NCBI GenBank assembly: GCA_017302895.1
Contig: JAFLBV010000001.1
Location: 806,001 to 870,000, forward strand
Direction: 5' to 3'
Source: Ignavibacteria bacterium
GTDB lineage: Bacteria; Bacteroidota; Ignavibacteria; Ignavibacteriales; Ignavibacteriaceae
DNA length: 64,000 nucleotides
The notes under the pieces are model-generated. The model saw nothing but the letters and a program-made list of their open reading frames with translations. It did no database searches and was not told where the DNA came from. This document shows, in pieces, positions 24,577 to 33,910 of this stretch. The stretch's first letter is position 1, and each line of letters starts with the position of its first letter. The translations under genes were made by a program, and so were the position numbers.

Positions 24577-26061
24577 CCCAATTATCAGGTAGATTAGCGC
24601 TGTAATCACCACCGCCCCGAAAATATTGATGATAAATCCTGTCTTCGCCATATCGGCTATTTGGAGGCGACGGGAGCCAAAGACTATTGCGTTTGGAGGG
24701 GTAGCAACGGGCATCATGAATGCCATGGAGGCGGAGATGGTTGCCGGTAGCATAAGAAGCAGGGGATCAATATGCCACTCGATTGCAAAAGCTGCCAGGA
24801 TTGGCAGGAATATCTGAGCTGTTGCCGTATTGGATGTAAGTTCGGTGAGGAATGTTACAATCATGGAAATTGCAAATATGATCACGATTACGGGCATTCC
24901 GGAAGCGAAATCGAAACTTTTACCTATTTGTTCTGAAAGTCCGCTTTTCACAAAACCCTCTGCAAGAGCAAATCCACCACCAAACAGCAGGATAACATCC
25001 CAGGGAATGTCCCGAATAATCCATGCGTCAATTATTGTTCCCTTCTCCTCTGCTTCTTTTTTTGAGGGGAGGATAAAAAGAAGGAGTGCAGCAAAAATGG
25101 ATACTGTCCCGTCATCGATAAAACCGGCTGACGGGAAAATGTTTGACCATCCCGGAATGGTAACAAATCCGGCTTTTATATCCTCCCTGAAAATCCAAAG
25201 CATAGCTGTCGATGCGAATAGAGTCAGGATAGTCTTCTCTTCGTATTTCATTTTCCCCAGGTCTGTATACTCTTTTTTCATGACAGAGCGATCGATTTCG
25301 AACTTGTCATCACTTTTGAACATCACTTTTGTAAGCAGCCACCAGGCAAAAACTGTTAAAATGACCGCAAGAGGGAAGAACCAGAGGATCCATTGTCCGA
25401 ATCCCACGGTCGGATTGTTGGGAAATGTCTGTGTATAAATTCTTTGAAAAACAAGATTGGGGGGTGTGCCAATGTATGTCCCGATGCCTCCGATTGATGC
25501 TGCATAAGCTATGGAGAGCATCAGCGATTTGGAAAAATTTGAAGTAGCTGCAAGCCCGTGTTCCTCCTCCATCTTGGATACGATTGCCATTCCTATTGGA
25601 AGGAGCATCACCGCAGTGGCGGTATTGGAAATCCACATTGAGAGGAAACTACCTGCGATCATAAATGAGAGAACAATCGTTGAAGGACTTTTTCCGAAGC
25701 GGGAAACCAGTCCCAAAGCGATTCTTTTGTGCAGGTTCCACTTCTCCATTGCAAGGGCAATGATGAATCCGCCCAGAAAGAGGAAGATGGTCGAGTTTGT
25801 GTATGCCGCGGCCGCATCCTTTCCGCTGATTACTCCCGAAAGCGGGAAAAGCACAAGAGGGACAAGGGATGTAATGGCCAGAGGGACCGCTTCTGTAACC
25901 CACCATATCGACATTAAAATTGCTATTCCCGCACAGTATTTGGCGTTGTGCGGCATTCCTGAAAGAAGAACAAATAATATAAAAGAGATGATGCCGAGGA
26001 AGAGGCCTGCTCTCTTGAATTTGTAGTTGCCGAGGAATTTGGAAACATTATCGGTCGACAT
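24574..26061 (-). CDS. DASS/SLC13-family sodium:dicarboxylate-type transporter
   Basis: The 495-residue integral membrane protein contains about a dozen hydrophobic segments. The two Ser-Asn-Thr motifs that bind sodium and substrate carboxylate in the DASS family are visible as SNTATAVMLLPI and TSNTATAQIFLPI. WWVTEAVPLAITSLVPLVLFP near residue 55 is also typical. Family members import C4-dicarboxylates or citrate with sodium; the exact substrate cannot be told. The stop codon lies in a repeat, so the last residues may have been altered by the neighbouring insertion. Confidence 0.88.
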   Translation of the reverse strand: MSTDNVSKFLGNYKFKRAGLFLGIISFILFVLLSGMPHNAKYCAGIAILMSIWWVTEAVPLAITSLVPLVLFPLSGVISGKDAAAAYTNSTIFLFLGGFIIALAMEKWNLHKRIALGLVSRFGKSPSTIVLSFMIAGSFLSMWISNTATAVMLLPIGMAIVSKMEEEHGLAATSNFSKSLMLSIAYAASIGGIGTYIGTPPNLVFQRIYTQTFPNNPTVGFGQWILWFFPLAVILTVFAWWLLTKVMFKSDDKFEIDRSVMKKEYTDLGKMKYEEKTILTLFASTAMLWIFREDIKAGFVTIPGWSNIFPSAGFIDDGTVSIFAALLLFILPSKKEAEEKGTIIDAWIIRDIPWDVILLFGGGFALAEGFVKSGLSEQIGKSFDFASGMPVIVIIFAISMIVTFLTELTSNTATAQIFLPILAAFAIEWHIDPLLLMLPATISASMAFMMPVATPPNAIVFGSRRLQIADMAKTGFIINIFGAVVITALIYLIIG

Positions 26062-26145
26062 AATTATTCTTTCTGAAGTGGATGCTTAAATTATGAAAAT
26101 ATTTGGATATTATGATGTGATTAAGTATCTGATTTGAAAGGAGCA

Positions 26146-26247
26146 ATGAGATTTATTGAAAATAAAAGTCTCGAAAAAGCCCTTATACCTGCTGAATTGA
26201 TTATTTTTGCAAGTGAAATCAGTTCCGGTTTAAAGGAACAGGTATAA
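26146..26247 (+). CDS. Possible 33-residue peptide
   Basis: A short frame with a good ribosome site (AAAGGAG five bases before the ATG) lies in the 228-base gap between the divergent DASS transporter and the membrane protein at 26290. The peptide, beginning MRFIENKSLEKALIPAEL, has no signal or membrane helix. No family is recognised, and coding status rests on the ribosome site alone. Confidence 0.25.
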   Translation: MRFIENKSLEKALIPAELIIFASEISSGLKEQV

Positions 26248-26289
26248 TTCAGAATCAAAACTGATATTTACACAACGAATATTTATAAT

Positions 26290-27123
26290 ATGACAGACAA
26301 AAAAAGAAAACTGTGGATCTGGTGGGTGGTCGCGGCAGTCCTTATGCTGGTTACAGGTTATTACCAAAGGGTAACGGGACCAACCTACGATAAAAAGATT
26401 ACCTTCACATTCGAAGGGCAGGAATACAAGGTAAAACTTCCCCGTTCTCACGGAGATGACACCGATTGCCCGGTCATCCTTCCGGTTTCCGATACTTCAA
26501 TCACAGCGAAACTTCTCTACCGAAGATTCAAAATGAATGAGGAGTACAAGGAAGTAAATTTTGAAAAAAAAGACACGATAATTCAGGCTTTTCTCCCGAA
26601 GCAGCCACCTGCCGGTAAGCTTGAATATTCCATTGTACTTCAGGCAAAAGATAAAGAGCCTCAGGATATCACCGGGCACGAAACAGTTGTAATCCGCTTC
26701 AAGGGGCATGTGCCTCTGTGGATAGTGCTTGTTCATGTTCTCTTTATGTTCGCAGGCATGTTTATGTCGAATATAACGGGATTCTATGCTTTTCTAAAGC
26801 ACCCGTCATTTACAAAATTTGCTTTGATTACCACAATCGTACTCTTCATCGGAGGGCTGATTCTTGGTCCGATAGTGCAGAAATTTGCATTCGGAGTCTT
26901 TTGGTCGGGAATTCCCTTTGGCTGGGATTTGACCGACAACAAATTGCTCTTTTCCTTCTTGTTCTGGTTGGGAGCGTGGGTGTTCAGTATCAAGAAACCC
27001 CGTTACTGGTTGGGAATTGTAGCCCTGATCGTGCTTTTGGCGATGTATTACATTCCTCACAGCGCGATGGGTTCCGAATTTGACTACAAAAACAACAAAC
27101 TTGGAACATCAAAAACTTTGTAA
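26290..27123 (+). CDS. Integral membrane protein of unknown function
   Basis: The 277-residue protein has one N-terminal transmembrane helix (residues 8-24), an extracytoplasmic beta-rich domain of ~110 residues (KITFTFEGQEYKVKLPRS ... HETVVIRFKG), and then four or five more helices (about 142-260). The conserved-looking stretch GPIVQKFAFGVFWSGIPFGWDLTDNK lies between two of them. No catalytic motif was recognised. It is not in an operon; a strong terminator follows. Confidence 0.7.
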   Translation: MTDKKRKLWIWWVVAAVLMLVTGYYQRVTGPTYDKKITFTFEGQEYKVKLPRSHGDDTDCPVILPVSDTSITAKLLYRRFKMNEEYKEVNFEKKDTIIQAFLPKQPPAGKLEYSIVLQAKDKEPQDITGHETVVIRFKGHVPLWIVLVHVLFMFAGMFMSNITGFYAFLKHPSFTKFALITTIVLFIGGLILGPIVQKFAFGVFWSGIPFGWDLTDNKLLFSFLFWLGAWVFSIKKPRYWLGIVALIVLLAMYYIPHSAMGSEFDYKNNKLGTSKTL

Positions 27124-27155
27124 CTTTTCGCGGTAATAAGTTTGAAATGATGATT

Positions 27156-27189
27156 GAAGGATGACAGGAGTACTGCCCTGTCATCCTTC
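27156..27189. terminator. Bidirectional terminator
   Basis: Perfect 13-bp stem GAAGGATGACAGG/CCTGTCATCCTTC with an eight-base loop between converging genes. Confidence 0.8.
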
Positions 27190-27220
27190 ACTTAAAATTC
27201 GGGAGTCAAAAAGGGGAAAA

Positions 27221-28030
27221 TCAGAGAGAGATTGAAACAGTGTCCAGCATCCACCTGTTTTTTTGAAGAGTAAAGACTGCAAGAAACATCACCGGTCTGA
27301 CAAATTTAGCAGATACAAATCTCCCCACCCTGATGGCAAGATTTCCTGATTTTGAGGAAAATTCTTTCAATTCCTCTACTTTTGATACATAACGAAATTC
27401 TTTAAGTGCATCAAGCAAACTTTCTGTGTCATTGTGACTTTTCCCGCTGATTATTCCAACAAAACCATCCGAAATATCATTTCTCTCGAGTTTTCCTTCG
27501 TAGAGGCGATTCATAAAGTCTTTGTAGAAGTCTTCGAAACCGGTAGTCGATTTGTCTTTTTCCGAAACTGTCACACTCCTTACATTTTTCTCATCGAACG
27601 GCTGAAATTTATCATCAGTCTCATTGCCTCCGTCAAATATTGCTTTGTAATCCGTTCCTTCCTTTTTCCAGACGGTGAAAAATCTTCCGTTGGAAATGAC
27701 TGAACTGTCACTTTTCCTCTTCAGGTTATACACACCGGTCGAAAAAGCAATCTCCCCGTCTTCAGGGGCAATTATATGATCAGGGTACCAAACCAGAGTG
27801 TTTTTCTCTTCACCTGTTCTTTTTTCATAGAGGGGTTTGCCATCGACGAGTGTATCTTTGTCATACATCTTGCACGAATCGGAAAGAAATGCCAGAAATG
27901 ATGTTTTTATTCCCGATTTCACACTCAGTGCGGAAAAAGCGAGTTCTGTCTTCATCACCTGATGAAAAGCAGACTGGGAATATGCCGGCAGTACCAAAAC
28001 AGCCAAAAGAAGAAAACTTAAATACTTCAT
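27221..28030 (-). CDS. Secreted protein, SnoaL/DUF4440-like
   Basis: The 269-residue protein has a signal peptide (MKYLSFLLLAVLVLPAYSQS). Residues ~20-145 look like an NTF2/SnoaL-type domain of the DUF4440 kind: AFLSDSCKMYDKDTLVDGKPLYE, APEDGEIAFSTGVYNLK, GRFFTVWKKEGTDYKAIFDGG. The C-terminal half is unfamiliar. Function is unknown. GAGGAG lies upstream of the ATG. Confidence 0.65.
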   Translation of the reverse strand: MKYLSFLLLAVLVLPAYSQSAFHQVMKTELAFSALSVKSGIKTSFLAFLSDSCKMYDKDTLVDGKPLYEKRTGEEKNTLVWYPDHIIAPEDGEIAFSTGVYNLKRKSDSSVISNGRFFTVWKKEGTDYKAIFDGGNETDDKFQPFDEKNVRSVTVSEKDKSTTGFEDFYKDFMNRLYEGKLERNDISDGFVGIISGKSHNDTESLLDALKEFRYVSKVEELKEFSSKSGNLAIRVGRFVSAKFVRPVMFLAVFTLQKNRWMLDTVSISL

Positions 28031-28102
28031 GAAAACTCCTCAAAAAATGTCAGGCAATAATAACTACCGCTTGTCAAAAAATAAAATCGGGCATCACAAT
28101 AT

Positions 28103-28134
28103 TTCGAATTAACCGCTTATTATTGATAATTTTG
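28103..28134 (+). promoter_or_regulatory. Promoter of the secreted protein gene at 28168
   Basis: TTCG (28103-28106), 20 bases, TAATTTTG (28127-28134). The -7 box is perfect and the -33 box has one mismatch. Leader length would be about 28 bases. Confidence 0.5.
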
Positions 28135-28167
28135 CAGTGCAGATTTTAAATATGGAGAAAAGTAACA

Positions 28168-29013
28168 ATGAAATACAGATTGGTCCTTCTTTTTACAGTT
28201 TTAACGAGTTCCATGGCTTTTGCCCAAAATGACGACTGGTGGGAATTTGACGACTGGACTTTCGATTTTGGCTGGAATCATAAAAAGCCATATATCTCCC
28301 TGTCATACGGAATGGCGGAGAACACATACTTCGGATTACCCGGTTCGATAGCAAATACCGGCTCGATAGAGGCTAAACTCGGTTATTCAAGCACAACCTC
28401 CAATCCATGGAGAGCCCCTTTTGAAAAACAATCCGGTTTATACTTCGGAAAACATGCCTACAATATCGGCAGCTCAACTGATGGAAGCAAAATACAGACT
28501 ACCGCATGGAAGTTTGGTTTCGACGCATCATCAGGAATAGCATACGATGCAGGAAGTCTTAAGATAATTCCATATAACTCCCGCGGTATGCAGTGGTCGT
28601 ATATGACAGTCGACACTTTTAATATATTCGGGAAAGCCCGGGAAACAATGGACCTCTATAACGAAGCTGTAAGATTTGGAAACAGATTTGAAGGTGGTCT
28701 CAAGTTTAGAGTAAATGAGACCGTGGAAATTGGAGCCGGCTGGCAGAGATCGATTGTTTATCCGAGAACCATGTTCTGGTACTGGGCAGGCAGTTCCATT
28801 ATCGAAGAGATAGGACACGGCTTGATAGATGAATTCGTGGCAAGAATACACAAATCCTCACCCGGAGCCACACCAATAGTTTACTTCCTTTTGAAAAATG
28901 CCCTCTCATACGGCGCATATGAACTCAGAAAAGAGAAGATGAACTGGCCCTTCGATACTGAAGCACCTTTTTTCTCTGATGCATACAGAGTAACCTTCAC
29001 CTGGATTTTCTGA
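28168..29013 (+). CDS. Secreted or outer-membrane protein of unknown function
   Basis: The 281-residue protein begins with a signal peptide (MKYRLVLLFTVLTSSMAFAQ). The mature part starts with an unusual acidic, tryptophan-rich stretch (NDDWWEFDDWTFDFGW). It continues with alternating polar and aromatic residues and ends in RVTFTWIF, a C-terminal aromatic ending as in outer-membrane beta-barrels. A small barrel is therefore plausible. No family was recognised. Confidence 0.65.
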   Translation: MKYRLVLLFTVLTSSMAFAQNDDWWEFDDWTFDFGWNHKKPYISLSYGMAENTYFGLPGSIANTGSIEAKLGYSSTTSNPWRAPFEKQSGLYFGKHAYNIGSSTDGSKIQTTAWKFGFDASSGIAYDAGSLKIIPYNSRGMQWSYMTVDTFNIFGKARETMDLYNEAVRFGNRFEGGLKFRVNETVEIGAGWQRSIVYPRTMFWYWAGSSIIEEIGHGLIDEFVARIHKSSPGATPIVYFLLKNALSYGAYELRKEKMNWPFDTEAPFFSDAYRVTFTWIF

Positions 29014-29065
29014 TTTTTATAATTGACGGCGGTTCTCTAACTTTGAATATTAATTATTTGAGGTT

Positions 29066-29392
29066 ATGAACCGCCGACACCAAACCGTCATATCAGTTTT
29101 ACTCATTCTCTTTTTAGCAGGATGTGCTTCCGCTCCGCAGACCCGTCCGGGTGATGTGAAGGACTACAATTCCTTCACCGAAGCTTTTGCTTTTGCATAT
29201 TCACAAAACAAAATTGAAGACGGATTGTTTTTAAAGGAGAATTTCAGAGAGCATTACAAACTCATGATTGAGAAGCTTGTAACCGCTCTGACAAATCCGG
29301 AAGTTACAAAACTTGAACGGGAAGCCGCAACGGAACTCTTTTATTGGGCGGAATCGTTAGGCAGATTAAAGGAATACAAGGAAATAAAATGA
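29066..29392 (+). CDS. Small lipoprotein
   Basis: The 108-residue protein has a lipoprotein signal peptide with lipobox LAGC (Cys20), then ASAPQTRPGDVKDYNSF and a helical C-terminal half. No family was recognised. Its stop codon overlaps the start of the Trm112-like gene (ATGA), so the two are translationally coupled. Confidence 0.75.
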   Translation: MNRRHQTVISVLLILFLAGCASAPQTRPGDVKDYNSFTEAFAFAYSQNKIEDGLFLKENFREHYKLMIEKLVTALTNPEVTKLEREAATELFYWAESLGRLKEYKEIK

Positions 29393-29595
29393 TTTCAGAA
29401 GAACTGTTAAGTATAATGTGCTGTCCCGAAACAAAAGCCGACCTCGTTCTCGAGGGTGACTTTCTGGTTTCAACCGATAAAAACACCCGTCGCAGGTACA
29501 GAATTGAAAACGATATTCCCGTTATGCTGATTGACGAGTCGGAAGTGCTCGAAGTGGAGGAGTGGGAGAAGATTATGAAAAAACACGGCAGGTAA
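29389..29595 (+). CDS. Trm112-family small protein
   Basis: The 68-residue protein, starting at the ATG at 29389 that overlaps the previous stop, has the Trm112 pattern: LLSIMCCPETKADL, a FLVSTDKN turn, and YRIENDIPVMLIDES. Bacterial members resemble the zinc-ribbon activator of tRNA/protein methyltransferases but often keep only one Cys pair, as here (CC near residue 11). The role in bacteria is not settled. Confidence 0.82.
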   Translation: MISEELLSIMCCPETKADLVLEGDFLVSTDKNTRRRYRIENDIPVMLIDESEVLEVEEWEKIMKKHGR

Positions 29596-29602
29596 CCGCA
29601 AA

Positions 29603-30193
29603 TTAAAGAAATCCGGTACGCGTGGCGAGGGCCTTGTGAAGGAGGTGATTATAGTCATCTTCCGGTACCTCGACTGCCCCGAACATTTTCAGATGCGGAT
29701 TCATCAGTTGCACATCCAGAAGAACAAACCCCCTTTTGATTAACCGGTTTATTAGAAAAGTCAGGGCTATTTTGGAGCCCTGACTCTTCTTTGTAAACAT
29801 CGACTCACCAAAAAAAGCACCTCCAAGGCAGATGCCGTACAATCCTCCGAGCAGGTCATCAGACTGAAACACCTCATAAGTATAGAGATAGCCCATCTCG
29901 AAAAGATTTCTGTAAGCATCTTTTAACGGAGCGTTTATCCAGGTTTCTTCCCTGTCGGCACAGCCATCGATGACCCGGTCAAAATCATCGTTGATTCTGA
30001 TCTCGAATGTTCCCGTTCTGACTGTCTTTTTCAGCGATCTCGGTATGTTGTAGTTATCCAGAGGAATAATCGCTCTTGATTTCGGAATATACCAGTTGAC
30101 TTCGGGAGAATCTTTGCTTTCAGCCATGGGGAAAGCCCCCATGGAGTAAAGTCTGATCATATTCTCCGGGGAAAGGTATTCTTCCTCTGTCAT
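29603..30193 (-). CDS. aat: Leucyl/phenylalanyl-tRNA-protein transferase
   Basis: Aat adds Leu or Phe to proteins with N-terminal Arg or Lys, marking them for ClpAP. The 196-residue protein has the family motifs YSMGAFPM near the N terminus, WINAPLKDAY, GGLYGICLGGAFFGESMF and LLDVQLMNPHLKMFGAVEV. The start is supported by its close spacing (four bases) to the DUF2721 gene upstream. It is the last gene of a three-gene leftward run with YIP1 and DUF2721 proteins. Confidence 0.93.
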   Translation of the reverse strand: MTEEEYLSPENMIRLYSMGAFPMAESKDSPEVNWYIPKSRAIIPLDNYNIPRSLKKTVRTGTFEIRINDDFDRVIDGCADREETWINAPLKDAYRNLFEMGYLYTYEVFQSDDLLGGLYGICLGGAFFGESMFTKKSQGSKIALTFLINRLIKRGFVLLDVQLMNPHLKMFGAVEVPEDDYNHLLHKALATRTGFL

Positions 30194-30197
30194 CCGT

Positions 30198-30677
30198 CTA
30201 TTCGTCCGCCTTCAATTCAAAACTGACTATTTCATATCCTTTAATCGATTCTCTTGCGGCGAAGGTAATTCCGACCAGAACTATGGTCATCCCAAGAACA
30301 AAGAAAACAATCGAGATAATGCCAAAATTCAGCAATTCGGTTTTGGTGACAACCATTCCGATTCCGATCCAGATCGAGGTGATTACAAAGCAGCCCACTC
30401 CAACGGAATAGCATACCACGGCATTTTTTACAAGTGAGAGGCGTATAATGAGTGAGTTGAGTTGCACCGAAATGCTTTTTAATCGAATCTCATCAAAATA
30501 CTCGAAATCCTTCGTGTCCGCTGATTTTGCATATTTCCTCTTTTCCTCATTTAGCGCTCTGATCCTGTTGACCACGAGCGAATACTTGTTGTTCATACCG
30601 AGGATTAGCAAACCGCAGGCGGAAATCATTATTCCCGGTGCCAGCATCGCCTGGATGAGAGAAGCTACCTGTTCCAT
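30198..30677 (-). CDS. DUF2721-family membrane protein
   Basis: The 159-residue protein has three transmembrane segments (about residues 10-28, 85-108, 115-138) and the family signature APGIMISACGLLILGMNNKYSLVVNRIRALNEE. Function is unknown. It starts one base after the YIP1 gene ends, so both are in one operon with aat. Confidence 0.8.
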   Translation of the reverse strand: MEQVASLIQAMLAPGIMISACGLLILGMNNKYSLVVNRIRALNEEKRKYAKSADTKDFEYFDEIRLKSISVQLNSLIIRLSLVKNAVVCYSVGVGCFVITSIWIGIGMVVTKTELLNFGIISIVFFVLGMTIVLVGITFAARESIKGYEIVSFELKADE

Positions 30678-31472
30678 TTACAACCCGAAACTTTGCAACC
30701 CGGGGAATGCCATGCTTAATGAGCCGAGTATCAGGTAGAAAGCAACCAGTACCCCGATTGAAAAAATCACATATTTGTTGGTCTCTTCCGAATTGGAGAG
30801 CTTTGCCATTCCAATTCCTGTGAGATAGCAACTGAAAAGCTTTATTGGATCGAGTATCGCCAGGAAGCTTTTTTCGGGTCCTTTCTCGATCCCGAGAAAT
30901 GTTGCCAGGGAAGTATCGGCATACATGGTCGAGAGAAGAAGGGTAAGAATTGTCGTGATCACCATTCCCGCAAGGGGGATTAGAGCCGGCAGGGAGTATG
31001 CCACCATCATCCCTTTGTAATTAATTGGTGAATGCAGGATCAGCTTCGCAAGTGCCAGGTAGATGGCGGTAGCAATGAAAAACATAATGAATCCACCGAT
31101 GAAAATCGGAATTCCCATGAAGACATAACCGAGCGGTCCGCTCATCATGGTCTTTTGCTGTTCCATTAGTTCATCCATTTTCTTTATCTCGTCGGCACTC
31201 TTATTCTCTTTTTTAAGCTGTTCGAGTGTTTGTGCCTTCTGTTTCGCCCACAGATCAGCCTTTACCTGAGGATCAGTAAACTTCAGTATGGTGAAGAGTA
31301 CGGCTCCTGCGAGCAGGATTAACAAGGGGACAAGCCAGTCGGATGTTTTTATTTCAAATTTTGCGATCGACTCAAAAGTTGAAGCAGGGCTTGTTATCAC
31401 TCCTGTTATTTTGTCGCCAAAAGAAAGTTCTTCGGGTAGAAATTCGTCTTCCCGTTCAAATTCGTTTTCCAT
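30678..31472 (-). CDS. YIP1-family membrane protein
   Basis: The 264-residue protein has an acidic N terminus, then five hydrophobic segments. A charged coiled-coil-like insert (KQKAQTLEQLKKENKSADEIKKMDELMEQQ, residues ~80-110) follows the first of them. The pattern of PASTFESIAKFE and the later ALAKLILHSPINYKGMMVAYSLPALIP matches the bacterial YIP1 family. Function is unknown, possibly membrane organisation. First gene of the run YIP1-DUF2721-aat. TATTTTTG at 31523-31530 is a possible -7 box. Confidence 0.8.
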   Translation of the reverse strand: MENEFEREDEFLPEELSFGDKITGVITSPASTFESIAKFEIKTSDWLVPLLILLAGAVLFTILKFTDPQVKADLWAKQKAQTLEQLKKENKSADEIKKMDELMEQQKTMMSGPLGYVFMGIPIFIGGFIMFFIATAIYLALAKLILHSPINYKGMMVAYSLPALIPLAGMVITTILTLLLSTMYADTSLATFLGIEKGPEKSFLAILDPIKLFSCYLTGIGMAKLSNSEETNKYVIFSIGVLVAFYLILGSLSMAFPGLQSFGL

Positions 31473-31809
31473 TTCAGTCTCTGATTGATTAAAAAAAGAA
31501 AAAATTAGGCTAAAGCCAATGGCAAAAATATGAAATTAACCTTTAGAAGTCAGCATTTTCAGGATGATCGGGAAAAGTGAATAAAATTACGGCATATTCA
31601 CCGACAGAAAATGGCATTTTATCGAAAAAAAAGTAATTTGAAGCTGTTTCAAGAGTGATTTTCATGCTGAATCACGGCTTAAAAAGAAATTAATGTGTAA
31701 TTTTACTCCCCAAAAAAGTTTGATAATTTTTTAAACCCTTGTCTGGTTTAGGATGTCCAAGTTTAAGGATCAGCAGTTTATTTTTTTTAACCAACTTATA
31801 AGGAGTCTT
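31473..31809. other. Divergent intergenic region
   Basis: 337 AT-rich bases between the YIP1 gene (left) and the T9SS protein gene (right). A -7-like box (minus, 31523-31530) and TTTG at 31719-31722 (plus) are visible, but neither has a convincing partner box. No gene is seen. Confidence 0.4.
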
Positions 31810-33672
31810 ATGCGTCAAAAACTTGCAACTTTCCTGCTTGCAGTATTTGTGTTCGCAACAATTCCGGTGTTCTCGCAATTGGCACCACCGGATAGTTTAA
31901 AGGCAACCGAGGGTGGCGCAAGTCATCATGGCAAGTTCGTAAGTCTTGTCTGGAAATATGCACCTCCAACCCCCGGAAACTATGTTCGTTTCAAAGTATT
32001 CAAGAAACATGCGGACAGTACTAATTTTGTAGTAATCGCTTCCAACCTTTGGGATAAAAGGTTTAGTGACACACGGGTACTCCCCGGAGCTACATATCAG
32101 TATTATGTTGTGGCTTATACAAATGCAGCAACAAGTGATCCTTCAAACACAGCAGAGATCACTCTGGCACCACCTCCACCTCCACCGGCTTATGCTAAAA
32201 TCACAGGAACTGTTCTTAATGCAACAGGTGCACCTTTGAAAGATGCATTTGTAAAGGTGTTTTCACAAACATCCAATTACATGCGTTCAGCAAAAACCAA
32301 AACAGATGGAACATTCTCATTAACCGTCCTGACCGGCACATATTTTGTACAGACCACGAAGCCGGGCTATATCTCTGAATATTATGACAATGTTACCTCT
32401 TTTGCAAATGCAACACCTGTAGTTTTGGCAGTTGGCGATTCCGTTAATCTCGCCATCGATCTTGCAACCTTCGTTCCGCCGGCAACATATACCCTGACAG
32501 GTACAGTTACCAACGATCAGGGTGCTGCTCAGAGGGCAGAGATTTATGTTTACAAGGTAAGGTTGAACAACTATCATTACATGGTAAAAAGAACCCACAC
32601 CGACAGTCTTGGCAACTACTCCGTGCCTGTTAAAGAAAATGACACTGTTATTGTTTATGCAAAAGCTCCGGGATTCGCTTATTTCCCCGAGTTCTACAAC
32701 AATAAAAGAGTCATCACTGAAGCAGACAAAATTGCCGTATCAGGAAATGTAACCGGCATCGATTTCGTAATGGATCCCCTCCCTGTTTATGCCAATGGCA
32801 TCAGCGGAACCGTTGTGGATACAGTCGGTACACCTGTACCGGGATATGTGTCGGCTTACAGAGTTGAAGGAAATCTCTTCGGACAGAAGCATTATGCAGT
32901 GCATACCGATTCACTCGGTAGTTATGCCTTCGCAAATCTCGTCCCCGGTGAGTATATTCTTTTTGTAAAACCACAAGGCAACTATAAACCAACCTACTTC
33001 AGATATGACGGAGTTCAGGCTTACAGAAGAAGTCAGGCTGATTCGGTAGTTGTTGACGAAACAACTCTCATTTCGAATATCAACTTTACTGTTCGTGCAA
33101 GACCCGACAGCGGTTTCGCATGGATATCAGGCAAGGTGATGGCAGGATTGACCGAAGCTGCTTCAGAATCGTTTGTTTATGCAGTCGATTCCGATAATGA
33201 AGTTGTAGCTTTCGCCATGACAGATAAAAACGGCAACTTCGTTCTCGACGGCGTTTTACCGGGTCAGTACACGGTTGTGCCTGACAGACCTGACTTCATG
33301 AATGCTGTTACTGCTGTTGCAGTTGTTGGAGCAAATAACTACAATCCATTTGTAAATGTCAGACTCATGAATGATTCTCCATCTGATGTTACCGACGGTT
33401 CTGTGGTTACTGGCTACCAGCTTGCACAAAACTTCCCGAATCCTTTTAACCCTTCGACAACCATTCGCTATACAATACCTGAAGCAGGCGTTGTATCGAT
33501 AAAAGTATACAACATACTTGGAAAAGAAGTTGGAACGATAGTTAACGGATTCCATCAGAGCGGAACCTACAATGTCTCATTTGATGCTTCAAAACTCGCA
33601 AGTGGTGTTTATCTCTACAAGATAGAAGCCGGCAGCTTTAAAGCAACAAAGAAATTCACCCTGCTCAAATAA
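31810..33672 (+). CDS. T9SS-secreted protein with carboxypeptidase-regulatory-like repeats
   Basis: From the ATG at 31810 (AAGGAG upstream) the protein has 620 residues. An in-frame ATG at 31753 would put 19 residues before the signal peptide and lacks a ribosome site. Order: signal peptide (MRQKLATFLLAVFVFATIPVFSQ), a fibronectin-III-like domain (~residues 25-115), a proline hinge (APPPPPPAY), about four carboxypeptidase-regulatory-like beta domains (KITGTVLNATGAPL, TLTGTVTNDQG, GISGTVVDTVGTPV, WISGKVMAGLTEA), and a T9SS sorting domain starting YQLAQNFPNPFNP. It is exported and probably surface-attached. No enzymatic domain is visible. Confidence 0.9.
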   Translation: MRQKLATFLLAVFVFATIPVFSQLAPPDSLKATEGGASHHGKFVSLVWKYAPPTPGNYVRFKVFKKHADSTNFVVIASNLWDKRFSDTRVLPGATYQYYVVAYTNAATSDPSNTAEITLAPPPPPPAYAKITGTVLNATGAPLKDAFVKVFSQTSNYMRSAKTKTDGTFSLTVLTGTYFVQTTKPGYISEYYDNVTSFANATPVVLAVGDSVNLAIDLATFVPPATYTLTGTVTNDQGAAQRAEIYVYKVRLNNYHYMVKRTHTDSLGNYSVPVKENDTVIVYAKAPGFAYFPEFYNNKRVITEADKIAVSGNVTGIDFVMDPLPVYANGISGTVVDTVGTPVPGYVSAYRVEGNLFGQKHYAVHTDSLGSYAFANLVPGEYILFVKPQGNYKPTYFRYDGVQAYRRSQADSVVVDETTLISNINFTVRARPDSGFAWISGKVMAGLTEAASESFVYAVDSDNEVVAFAMTDKNGNFVLDGVLPGQYTVVPDRPDFMNAVTAVAVVGANNYNPFVNVRLMNDSPSDVTDGSVVTGYQLAQNFPNPFNPSTTIRYTIPEAGVVSIKVYNILGKEVGTIVNGFHQSGTYNVSFDASKLASGVYLYKIEAGSFKATKKFTLLK

Positions 33673-33699
33673 AAATCTGCAGAAATAAAATTCTGATCC

Positions 33700-33734
33700 G
33701 GGCTGCTTTGTTTTTCAGAGCAGCCCTTTTTTTT
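33700..33734 (+). terminator. Terminator of the T9SS protein gene
   Basis: GGGCTGCT pairs with AGCAGCCC and is followed by eight T. Confidence 0.88.
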
Positions 33735-33910
33735 ATCCGTTTCATCGTGCAGGGGCCTTATTTCGTCTAAATTGCAATCGAATTGGATCAATTTTACATA
33801 TATTTCATTTGTAAAATTTGCAATCCGTAACCGGTGGTTTGTTGCGTGACGGCTGAGGCGGATGCAAAGCCTGATTTAACCTGATTCAACCAAAGCTGAG
33901 CACCATAAAT

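Noticed and set aside
31753..31809. In-frame ATG upstream of the T9SS protein
   Set aside because: It places a polar stretch before the signal peptide and lacks a ribosome site, whereas AAGGAG precedes the ATG at 31810.
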